DNA of 10,681 bases from 70-18 sp041691815 (GTDB taxonomy: Bacteria > Pseudomonadota > Alphaproteobacteria > Acetobacterales > Acetobacteraceae). Where the stretch lies: NCBI GenBank assembly GCA_041691815.1, contig JBEPTZ010000143.1, positions 1 to 10,681 of the forward strand. Direction: 5' to 3'. A model generated the notes under the pieces. The model searched no databases. It was not told the origin of the DNA and was given only the letters and a program-made list of their open reading frames with translations. Both the position numbers and the translations under genes were made by a program. The stretch's first letter is position 1; each line of letters opens with the position of its first letter. This document shows positions 1-7,712 of this stretch, piece by piece.

Positions 1-1293
1 ACAGCTTATGTGCTGATCGTCGGCGGCGGCCAGGGCGGCATCGGCCTCGCCGCCCGACTGAAGCGGCTGGAGGTGCCGACGCTGGTGATCGACCGCCACC
101 CGCGCCCGGGCGATGCCTGGCGCGGCCGCTACAAGTCGCTCTGCCTGCATGATCCGGTGTGGTACGACCACATGCCCTATCTGCCGTTCCCCGAGCACTG
201 GCCGATCTACACGCCGAAGGACAAGCTGGGCGACTGGCTGGAGATGTACACGCGGGTCATGGAGCTGGATTACTGGGGCGGCGCCGCCTGCCAAAGCGCC
301 AGCTACGACGCGGCCGCCGGCAGTTGGACGGTGACCGCGGAACGTAACGGCGCGCCGGTCACCCTGCGCCCCAGCCATCTGGTGCTGGCCACCGGCATGT
401 CCGGGGTGCCGAACCAGCCGCGGATTCCCGGCATGGCGCGGTTTCGCGGCGCGCAGCACCATTCCAGCCGCCATCCGGGTGCGGCGGGCTATGCCGGCAA
501 ACGCTGCATCGTGGTCGGCTCGAACAACTCTGCGCACGACATCTGCCACGACCTGTGGGAGCACGGCGCCGAGGTGACGATGCTCCAGCGCTCGGCGACC
601 ACCGTGGTGCGCGCCGAGACGCTGCGCCGGCTGGGCATGGCCGGCCTCTACTCCGAGGCAGCGGTGGCGCGCGGCATCGATGTCGACCGCGCCGACCTCA
701 CCGTCGCAGCCCTGCCCTACGCGCTGACGCCGGCGGCGCACAAGGCGGCCAGCGACCTGATCCGCGCCGAGGACGCCGAGTTCTACGCCCGCCTCGCGGC
801 CGCCGGCTTCATGCTGGATTTCGGCGAGGATGACAGCGGGTTGTCGAGCAAATACCTGCGGCGCGGCTCCGGCTACTACATCGATGTCGGCGCCAGCGAG
901 TTGATCATCAACGGCGGCATCCGGTTGCGCAGCGGCGTCGAACCGGCCGAGATCACCGAGACCGGCATCATCCTCAGCGATGGCAGCGTGCTGGAGGCCG
1001 AGCTGATCGTCTACGCCACCGGCTACGGCTCGATGAATGGCTGGGCCGAGCAACTGATCTCGCCCGAGGTCGCGGCCCTGGTCGGCCCTTGCTGGGGGCT
1101 CGGCTCCGGCACCGCGAAAGACCCCGGCCCGTGGGAAGGCGAGTTGCGCAACATGTGGAAGCCGACCAGGCAGCCCAACCTGTGGTTCCATGGTGGCAAC
1201 CTCGCGCAGTCCCGCCATTATTCCCGCTACCTGGCGCTGCAACTCAAGGCGCGTTCGGAAGGCATCGCCACGCCGGTCTTTGGCCTCGGCTAA
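1..1293 (+). CDS. FAD/NAD(P)H-dependent flavoprotein monooxygenase, 5' end missing
   Basis: This is a group B flavin monooxygenase-like protein that probably oxidises an organic substrate with NAD(P)H and O2. The reading frame is already open at base 1 (T-A-Y), and the first beta strand with the FAD-binding GGGQGG glycine loop follows at once. The GTG at position 10 is therefore probably internal and the true start lies off the left edge. Relatives I recall are near 600 aa with an extra N-terminal domain, against about 430 residues here. Around visible residue 148 is FRGAQHHSSRH, which fits the FxGxxxHxxx fingerprint of flavin/Baeyer-Villiger monooxygenases but ends in H rather than the usual aromatic. 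It is followed by a second dinucleotide loop (VVGSNNSAH, about residues 171-179) and an ATGYGSMN motif near the C-terminus. It ends in TAA at 1291. The substrate cannot be told from sequence. It converges on the 119-aa gene across a long hairpin. Confidence 0.87.
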   Translation, partial: TAYVLIVGGGQGGIGLAARLKRLEVPTLVIDRHPRPGDAWRGRYKSLCLHDPVWYDHMPYLPFPEHWPIYTPKDKLGDWLEMYTRVMELDYWGGAACQSASYDAAAGSWTVTAERNGAPVTLRPSHLVLATGMSGVPNQPRIPGMARFRGAQHHSSRHPGAAGYAGKRCIVVGSNNSAHDICHDLWEHGAEVTMLQRSATTVVRAETLRRLGMAGLYSEAAVARGIDVDRADLTVAALPYALTPAAHKAASDLIRAEDAEFYARLAAAGFMLDFGEDDSGLSSKYLRRGSGYYIDVGASELIINGGIRLRSGVEPAEITETGIILSDGSVLEAELIVYATGYGSMNGWAEQLISPEVAALVGPCWGLGSGTAKDPGPWEGELRNMWKPTRQPNLWFHGGNLAQSRHYSRYLALQLKARSEGIATPVFGLG

Positions 1294-1306
1294 GCAAGGC
1301 AAGGCA

Positions 1307-1381
1307 GTTTACAAAGAGACGTAGAGGCGAAGAGGAGATGCGCCTTCTTGCTTCTCTTCGCCTCTACGTCTCTTTGTGAAT
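1307..1381. repeat. Long intergenic inverted repeat (24-bp perfect arms)
   Basis: The left arm at 1311-1334 and right arm at 1354-1377 are perfect reverse complements over 24 bp. Pairing can extend inward by three pairs (one G-U) and outward by four pairs (two G-U), leaving a loop of about 13 nt. The left arm is strongly purine-rich, unlike the flanking coding DNA. It fills the spacer between two convergent genes, so it could stop transcription from both sides, but neither side carries a clear T-tract after the stem. The stem length and perfection look more like a dispersed palindromic (REP/MITE-like) element than a classic terminator. That interpretation is inference. Confidence 0.8.
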
Positions 1382-1401
1382 CACTTGCTGTCTTCAGCCG
1401 A

Positions 1402-1761
1402 TCAAAGCATCGCCTCCACCGCCGCGAATGCCGCCTCGACAGTCGCGTAGCAGCCGATATCGGCGCCGCTGCCGGCCCGCCAGACGCAATAGCCGGATGG
1501 CTTGCAGCCGATCACCCAGGACGCCCACAGCGCCTCGGTCAGGTAGATCAGGATGAAATCGCCGATCTGCGCGTCGCCGCCGGCGTGGATCGCCGCCCGG
1601 CTCACCCCGCGCGCACGCGCCGTCTCGGCCCAGCGCAGCGTCTCCACCCGGTCGCGCAGCGTCAGCCGGCGGCTTGTCACCGCCCGCTGCCGCCGTTCCG
1701 GAAACGCGATCACCACGTTCGGCGCTGCAAGCTCCTGGGCGGCGTTGTCCTGGCAGGCCAT
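1402..1761 (-). CDS. Conserved-looking hypothetical protein, 119 aa
   Basis: I do not recognise this protein. The chosen ATG at 1761 (MACQDNAAQ...) has a GGGGAA purine stretch about six bases upstream. In-frame ATG 1776 and GTG 1830 are possible alternative starts with poorer ribosome sites. The first half is basic and Arg-rich (PERRQR, TSRR, LRDR). The second half is mixed hydrophobic/aromatic (GDFILIYLTEALWASWVIG, about residues 67-85), with cysteines at about 86, 92 and 104, and ends in an Ala-rich helix (TVEAAFAAVEAML). There is no signal peptide and the hydrophobic stretch is too short and mixed for a sure membrane span. It lies 93 bp downstream of purA in the same direction with no obvious terminator between, so read-through from hisZ-purA is plausible. 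Regular GC3-rich codon use supports it as a real gene, but the product is unknown. Confidence 0.6.
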   Translation of the reverse strand: MACQDNAAQELAAPNVVIAFPERRQRAVTSRRLTLRDRVETLRWAETARARGVSRAAIHAGGDAQIGDFILIYLTEALWASWVIGCKPSGYCVWRAGSGADIGCYATVEAAFAAVEAML

Positions 1762-1854
1762 GGCGGTTCCCCACATGCTGATGCTGCAGGAATACCGCCG
1801 CCGGCGTGCCGAGGCTGTGACGTAGATCACACCCTGGGTCGAGTCGCCCGGAGA

Positions 1855-3144
<1,290 letters not shown>

Positions 3145-3148
3145 CACT

Positions 3149-4306
3149 CTACTCCGTTGCGTCGAGCGGCGCGGCGCTGCCGTCCGCTGCCAGGATATGG
3201 GTGCAGCCGAGGCGGCGCGCCTCGCCCGGCGGATCGGCCGCCGGCTCCAGCCCGGCCACCGTAGCAAAGCCTTGATTTCGCAGGGCATTGGCCTGCGTCA
3301 CGGCGGTGCCGAACGGCAGATACGCCCGCGCCCGCGCCTGCCGTGGCGGCAGCGCCCGCAGTACCGCATCGGGATACAGCGTGAGGCCGGTGGCCGGTTC
3401 CGCCTCGCCGCAGATATACCGGCCGCCGCGGCCCAATTCCTCATGCCGGCCAGGGGCATACAGCGTCATGCATACCCCAGTATGATAGCGCAGCCCGCGG
3501 AATTCCACCGGATCGACGGTCAGTTTCAGCCCCGGCGCGGTGGCATGGATCGCCGCCACGGTGGCGGCCAGCCGCTCGGCATGCAGCCGCGCCCCCGGGG
3601 TCAGCGCCGCCGCACGCAATGCCGCCAGCGCCCGCTCGGCGGCGCCGGCGGCCAGCAGCAGGTCGGTCAGCGTGCCGGCCAGGGTGCCGCCGTGGCGGGC
3701 CACGGCGGCGGCGTCCTTGCGGTCGAGCGCGCGCGCCAGCCGGGCCTGTTGCTCGGCCAGCATGCCGGTTTCATTCAATAAAGTCGGCACCAGGTTGGGC
3801 ATGGTGAGGTCGATCGACAGCGATGCCAGCCCCATCGCGGCCAGCGCCTCGGCGGCGACCAGCACGATCTCGGCATCGGCTGCCGGGCTGTCATGGCCGA
3901 TCAGCTCGATGCCGGCCTGGGCGATCTGCCGATCCGGCGCGATCTGGTTGCCCTGCACCCGCAGGCTCTGCCCGGCATAGGAGAGCCGCAGCGGCCGCGC
4001 CACATGGCCCATCCGGGTGGTGGCGATGCGGGCGACCTGCGGCGTCATGTCGGCGCGCAGGCCCATCATGCGGCGGGTCTCGGGGTCCATCAGCCGGAAG
4101 GTCTGGTCGGCCATCGCCGCGCCGGAGCCGGCCAGCAGGCTGTCCTCGAACTCCAGCAGCGGCGGCTTGACGCGCTGGTAGCCGTGCGCGGCGAAGGCGT
4201 CCATCACCGCCTGCACCGCGGCGGCCTCGGTTTCGGCCTCCGGCGGCAGCAGGTCGCGCAGGCCGGCGGGCAGCAGGGCGGGATTGGGGGGAAGATCGTC
4301 GGTCAT
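3149..4306 (-). CDS. hisZ: ATP phosphoribosyltransferase regulatory subunit
   Basis: HisZ is a class II histidyl-tRNA-synthetase-like protein without tRNA charging activity. It assembles with the short form of HisG to make the active, histidine-feedback-regulated first enzyme of histidine biosynthesis. The 385-aa protein opens with NPALLPAGLRDLLPPEA, the typical HisZ/HisRS N-terminus. It carries the class II motif-2-like block DPETRRMMGLRADMTPQVAR (about 74-93), LRLSYAGQSLR (about 107-117) and, nearer the C-terminus, FRGLRYHTGV and ELGRGGRY. It lacks the C-terminal anticodon-binding domain expected of a true HisRS, which argues for hisZ rather than hisS. ATG 4306 (MTDDLPPNP) fits the family start. 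An in-frame ATG at 4345 would add 13 residues unlike the family and has no better ribosome site. No hisG is in the window. Confidence 0.95.
   Translation of the reverse strand: MTDDLPPNPALLPAGLRDLLPPEAETEAAAVQAVMDAFAAHGYQRVKPPLLEFEDSLLAGSGAAMADQTFRLMDPETRRMMGLRADMTPQVARIATTRMGHVARPLRLSYAGQSLRVQGNQIAPDRQIAQAGIELIGHDSPAADAEIVLVAAEALAAMGLASLSIDLTMPNLVPTLLNETGMLAEQQARLARALDRKDAAAVARHGGTLAGTLTDLLLAAGAAERALAALRAAALTPGARLHAERLAATVAAIHATAPGLKLTVDPVEFRGLRYHTGVCMTLYAPGRHEELGRGGRYICGEAEPATGLTLYPDAVLRALPPRQARARAYLPFGTAVTQANALRNQGFATVAGLEPAADPPGEARRLGCTHILAADGSAAPLDATE
3152..3155 (-). promoter_or_regulatory. purA ribosome binding site next to the hisZ stop
   Basis: On the minus strand GGAG lies directly upstream of the hisZ TAG stop (3149-3151), seven bases before the purA ATG. 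A ribosome ending on hisZ would sit over this site, which suggests translational coupling. It also decides the purA start over the longer open frame. Confidence 0.75.
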
Positions 4307-4471
4307 CGCTCGCGGCCATTGTTGAATCGCCGCGCCAGCCCCCATGCGGACGGGGCCGGGTTGGCGACGGCGTGTAGCATCGGCCGCCGGGGGCGTAAAG
4401 CACGGCGGGCGGATTGCCGGGGCCGGGGCGCGGTCGCATGGTGACGAACCTTAACGTCGGAGTCCCGCCGC
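4307..4471. promoter_or_regulatory. Divergent promoter spacer between hisZ and the S10 peptidase
   Basis: These 165 bp separate two divergent genes, so promoters in both directions must lie here or inside the gene starts. The sequence is very GC-rich and I see no convincing -35/-10 pair in either direction, nor a clear operator palindrome. On the plus strand GGAG at 4459-4462 sits nine bases before the peptidase ATG. An in-frame TGA at 4442 rules out a longer peptidase N-terminus. The hisZ start has only a weak GCGAG-like site. Confidence 0.5.
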
Positions 4472-5908
4472 ATGACCGATGCCGCCGCCGCCGCGCCCGC
4501 CGAACCGCGCCGGTTCGAGAGCAGCCATTCCGGGCGATTCCATGGGGTTGAAGTGGCGTATCGCTGCCTCGCCGCCGAGACGCCGCTTACCGACGAGGCC
4601 GGCAAGCCGCGGGCCATTGTGTTCTCGTTCAGCTACCTGGCCGAGACCGAGGACCCGGCGGCGCGGCCGGTGACCTTCATGTTCAATGGCGGGCCGGGCT
4701 CGGCCTCGCTGTGGCTGCATATGGGGGTGTTCGGGCCGCGGCGGATCGTGGTGCCTGGCGATGCCAGCCACCCCGGCGGCGGGCCGTACCAGGTGGTGGA
4801 CAACGAATTGTGCAACCTCGATCGCACCGACATTGTGTTCATCGACCCGCCCGGCACCGGCTATAGCCGGATGGCCGAGGGCGTGGCGCCGGAAGAGGCC
4901 TGGGGGCTGGAGGCCGACGCGCAGATCGTCGCCGATTTCATCAAGGCCTGGCTGTCGGCGCATCGCCGCTGGGCCTCGCCGCGCTATCTGTGCGGCGAAA
5001 GCTACGGCACCACCCGCGCGGTGGCGGTGGCCGGCAAGCTGTCCGGCGGGCTGGCCGGCGTGGCGTTCAACGGCATCGCGCTGATCTCGGTGATCCTGGA
5101 TTTCCACACCGCCCGCTTCCAGGCCGGCAACCCGCTGCCCGATGCCTGCTTTTTGCCGACCTATGCCGCGACCGCGCTGCATCACGGGCTCGTTCCGGCC
5201 CCCTCCGGCGGGCGCGACGCCTGGCTGCGCGAGGTGCGGCAATTCGCCACCGCCGAATATCTGCCGGCGCTGTTCGCCGGCAACCGGCTGGACGCCGAGG
5301 CCGGCGGCCGGGTGCGGCGCAAGCTGGCGCGCTATACCGGGCTGTCGGAAACCTGGCTGGAACGCACCAGGCTGCGGATCGATGCCGGGCGCTTCCGCAA
5401 GGAGTTGCTGCGCGAGCGCGGCCTGGTGATCGGCCGGTTCGACAGCCGCTATACCGGCGCCGATTACGACGAGGTCGGCGAAATGCCGGACAGCGATCCG
5501 TCCAGCTACGCGATCGATTCGGTGTTCGTCTCGGCGATGCATGACCATCTGACCCGGGCGCTCGGCATCGACTGGGACCGCGGCTACACGGTGTTCAACC
5601 GTGTGGCATTGGAGAAATGGGACTGGCATGGCGGCAAGAAGGGGCAGGCTTCCGGCTGGCCGGGCTATGTCAACGTGGCGCCGATCCTGGGCCAGTTGCT
5701 GCGCGAGAATCCGGCGCTGCGGGTGATGATGGCCAACGGGTTGTACGACATCGCCACGCCGTTCTTCGCGGTGGAAAGCACCATCGCCGGCAATGGCATC
5801 GACGCCGGCCGGATCACCATGACCTACCATGAGGCCGGGCACATGATGTATCTGCATGAGGCTTCGTTCGCGGCGCTGGTCAATGACCTGCGAAACCTTA
5901 TTCAGTAA
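4472..5908 (+). CDS. Serine carboxypeptidase-like protein, peptidase family S10
   Basis: This is an alpha/beta-hydrolase of the S10 family, which removes C-terminal residues from peptides, or in some members transfers acyl groups. The protein is 478 aa. The oxyanion/substrate loop FNGGPGSAS lies at 71-79, followed by FIDPPGTGYS (123-132). The nucleophile is Ser177 in GESYGT, the acid is Asp426 in NGLYDIATPFF and the catalytic His457 is in AGHMMY, so the full triad is present in family order. The N-terminus (MTDAAAAAPAEPRRFESS) has no hydrophobic signal segment, and an in-frame stop 27 bases upstream with no alternative start between excludes a missed one. It is therefore predicted to be cytoplasmic, unusual for a family best known from secreted or vacuolar acid peptidases. 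An SDR gene follows after 32 bp. The substrate is unknown. Confidence 0.93.
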   Translation: MTDAAAAAPAEPRRFESSHSGRFHGVEVAYRCLAAETPLTDEAGKPRAIVFSFSYLAETEDPAARPVTFMFNGGPGSASLWLHMGVFGPRRIVVPGDASHPGGGPYQVVDNELCNLDRTDIVFIDPPGTGYSRMAEGVAPEEAWGLEADAQIVADFIKAWLSAHRRWASPRYLCGESYGTTRAVAVAGKLSGGLAGVAFNGIALISVILDFHTARFQAGNPLPDACFLPTYAATALHHGLVPAPSGGRDAWLREVRQFATAEYLPALFAGNRLDAEAGGRVRRKLARYTGLSETWLERTRLRIDAGRFRKELLRERGLVIGRFDSRYTGADYDEVGEMPDSDPSSYAIDSVFVSAMHDHLTRALGIDWDRGYTVFNRVALEKWDWHGGKKGQASGWPGYVNVAPILGQLLRENPALRVMMANGLYDIATPFFAVESTIAGNGIDAGRITMTYHEAGHMMYLHEASFAALVNDLRNLIQ

Positions 5909-5924
5909 GGATTCGGTTCGAAAT

Positions 5925-5930
5925 AGGAGG
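5925..5930 (+). promoter_or_regulatory. Strong ribosome binding site of the SDR gene
   Basis: A perfect AGGAGG lies ten bases before ATG 5941, in the 32-bp gap after the peptidase stop. It fixes the SDR start (a second in-frame ATG at 5947 is farther away). It is the strongest Shine-Dalgarno sequence in the window, so the SDR may be translated more strongly than its upstream partner. Confidence 0.85.
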
Positions 5931-5940
5931 ATTTTGGCAG

Positions 5941-6705
5941 ATGTTGATGCCGATCGCGGAGCAGACGGTGCTGGTGACCGGCGCCGGGCGCGGGTTCGGG
6001 GCGGCGATCGCCGAGGCTTTTGCCCGCGAGGGCGCCAGGGTTGCGATCAACTACCGCCGCAGCCGCGCACCGGCGGAAGCGTTGGCCAGCCGCCTCGGCA
6101 AGCGCGCGCAGGCGTTCCAGGCGGACGTGCGCGTGGCGGCCGATGTCACCCGCATGGTCGGCGAGGTGACGGCGCGGTTCGGGGCGCCGAACACTGTGGT
6201 GCACAACGCGATGGCGGATTTCTCGTTCAACGGCGATGCCCGGGCGAAGCTGGAGACGCTGTCGTGGGAGAACATGACGGCGCATTTCGAGACCACCTTG
6301 AAGGGTGCGCTCAACCTGCTGCGCGCGGTACGCCCGGCGATGGCCGAGGCCGGGTTCGGCCGGATCATCACCATCGGCACCAACCTGTTCCAGAACCCGG
6401 TGGTGCCCTACCACGACTATACCGCCGCCAAGGGCGCGCTGCTGGCGCTGACCCGCACCATGGCGGCCGAACTCGGGCCATCCGGGATCACCGTCAACAT
6501 GGTGTCGGGCGGGCTTTTGCGCAGCACGGATGCCAGTGCCGCGACGCCGGATGCAGTGTTCGACATTATCGCCGCGAACACCCCGCTGCGGCGCGTTCTG
6601 ACGCCGGCAGAGGCGGCCGACGCGGTGCTGTTTTTTGCCAGCCCTTGGGCGCGCGGCGTGACCGGGCAGAACCTGATCGTTGATGGCGGGTTGGTGTGTC
6701 ACTGA
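5941..6705 (+). CDS. SDR family NAD(P)-dependent oxidoreductase, FabG-like
   Basis: This classical short-chain dehydrogenase/reductase of 254 aa should interconvert a ketone and an alcohol using NAD(P)H. The cofactor loop TGAGRGFG is at residues 13-20. Basic residues after the second strand (NYRRSR, 37-42) suggest NADPH preference. The catalytic YxxxK is Y160-T-A-A-K164. Two tetrad positions differ from the usual pattern: the Ser thirteen residues before the Tyr is Thr147 (ITIGTNLF), and the Asn usual in the NLxG motif is Thr119 (TTLKG). The NNAG motif reads HNAM (89-92). The C-terminus (ASPWARGVTGQNLIVDGG) is typical FabG-type. I recall SDRs annotated as 3-oxoacyl-ACP reductases with the same substitutions, so this is probably a subfamily trait rather than decay. 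It is probably in one transcript with the S10 peptidase; the substrate is not deducible. Confidence 0.92.
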   Translation: MLMPIAEQTVLVTGAGRGFGAAIAEAFAREGARVAINYRRSRAPAEALASRLGKRAQAFQADVRVAADVTRMVGEVTARFGAPNTVVHNAMADFSFNGDARAKLETLSWENMTAHFETTLKGALNLLRAVRPAMAEAGFGRIITIGTNLFQNPVVPYHDYTAAKGALLALTRTMAAELGPSGITVNMVSGGLLRSTDASAATPDAVFDIIAANTPLRRVLTPAEAADAVLFFASPWARGVTGQNLIVDGGLVCH

Positions 6706-6723
6706 CAGAAAGCTAAGGAAGGT

Positions 6724-6762
6724 CTTCTTTTTGTGAACAAAAAGAAGCAAAAAAACTTTTTT
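6724..6762. terminator. Bidirectional AT-rich terminator between convergent genes
   Basis: A 10-bp perfect stem (6724-6733 with 6738-6747) closes a TGAA loop, followed on the plus strand by C, seven A, C and six T. The T-run overlaps the TAA stop of the minus-strand hydroxylase gene at 6761-6763. It sits 18 bp after the SDR stop, in a convergent 55-bp spacer, so it probably ends transcripts from both sides. Its strong AT content contrasts with the surroundings. I recall similar T-rich/A-rich hairpins recurring in Acetobacteraceae genomes, which cannot be checked here. Confidence 0.75.
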
Positions 6763-7699
6763 ATCCTTTGGTGTGGTGCGCGGGTGAGAGCATGCGGCGC
6801 AGGGCGACCCATTGCTGGGTGAGGTAGCTGCCGGTGGCCAGGGCTTCCTCGGCGGTGGGGTCGCCGGTCTCGACGAAGTCGGACGAGAAATCGGCGGTGC
6901 GGAACAGCATGTCCCACCACGGCAGGATGGCGCCGTAATTGACGCTCTTCAGGCCCGCCGCAGTGACGCCGTGATGCGCGCGGTGGAACCTCGGGCTGAC
7001 CAGCAGGCGCTCACCCAGCCAGCCGAACGAGACGCGGGTGTTGGCGTGGCTCATGCTCTCCAGCAGCTTCAGCAGCAGAACCAGCAGCGGGAATTGCAGC
7101 GGCGGGATGCCGATCAGCAGCGCGATCGCGGTGAACCACAGGAACGACAGCACCTCGTCGAGCAGATGGTTGCGGTCGTCGGACCAGAAGGTCATCTGCC
7201 GCTGGGCGTGATGCACCGCATGCAGCGCATACCACCAGTTGAAGATATGGCTCAGCCGGTGCCGCCAGTAATCGCCGAAATCCAGGATCGCCGCATAGAT
7301 GAAGAAGGTCAGCACCGGGTGGCCGAGCAGTGCCGGCACTAGGCGCTCGAGGGTTGGCGGCACCCAGCCCTGGTCGGTCAGCCAGCCGTTCATCTGCACC
7401 TGCAGGCTGTAGAAGGCGACGAAGGTGATCAGCGGCAGCAGGCCGACCCTGGCGATCACCGTGTACAGCACATCCACCAGCACCGCCTTGTGGTCCGGCC
7501 AGTGCTCCACCGGCCGCCAGTGCTCCAGCGGAAGGCAGATCGCGAAGGTGACCACCACCTGGGCGGCGCCATAGACCGCGAACAGCACCCAGCCGAACGA
7601 GATATCCTCCCACTGCATCAGCCCGAACTGGTACATCAGCGGCAGCAGCAGGGTCTGCTGCAGCCAGCCGGCCACCATGTCGAACGGCAGGAAGGTCAT
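6761..7699 (-). CDS. Sterol desaturase / fatty acid hydroxylase superfamily membrane protein
   Basis: This is an integral membrane non-haem di-iron oxygenase-like protein of 312 aa, expected to hydroxylate or desaturate a lipid. The three-cluster histidine pattern of the superfamily is intact: HRLSH (147-151), HAVHH (160-164) and HRAHH (239-243). Several hydrophobic segments precede and separate them (roughly residues 39-62, 82-105, 138-158 and 185-215), as expected for a helical-hairpin membrane enzyme with the His boxes on the cytoplasmic face. ATG 7699 (MTFLPFDMVAG) is chosen because the extra residues of the longer open frame would overlap the upstream gene in a low-complexity Arg/Ser-rich stretch. 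Its Shine-Dalgarno sequence is weak (GAGCCGGG). It begins 13 bp after the beta-propeller gene, so the two form one transcript. The lipid substrate (fatty acid, hopanoid, sterol or carotenoid) cannot be told from sequence. Confidence 0.9.
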   Translation of the reverse strand: MTFLPFDMVAGWLQQTLLLPLMYQFGLMQWEDISFGWVLFAVYGAAQVVVTFAICLPLEHWRPVEHWPDHKAVLVDVLYTVIARVGLLPLITFVAFYSLQVQMNGWLTDQGWVPPTLERLVPALLGHPVLTFFIYAAILDFGDYWRHRLSHIFNWWYALHAVHHAQRQMTFWSDDRNHLLDEVLSFLWFTAIALLIGIPPLQFPLLVLLLKLLESMSHANTRVSFGWLGERLLVSPRFHRAHHGVTAAGLKSVNYGAILPWWDMLFRTADFSSDFVETGDPTAEEALATGSYLTQQWVALRRMLSPAHHTKG

Positions 7700-7712
7700 G
7701 GCGCCCGGCTCA

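Noticed and set aside
3145..3288. N-terminal extension of purA by 48 residues
   Set aside because: The extension overlaps hisZ, is Arg-rich and unlike PurA; the internal ATG at 3144 is the conserved start and has its own ribosome site.
4451..5857. A 468-codon open frame on the minus strand opposite the S10 peptidase
   Set aside because: Composition is typical of a reverse-strand shadow (many H, R, Q, G, A), with no motif, while the plus-strand frame has a complete catalytic triad.
5902..6750. A 282-codon minus-strand open frame opposite the SDR
   Set aside because: It runs through the terminator hairpin and has no domain; the SDR on the plus strand has clear cofactor and YxxxK motifs.
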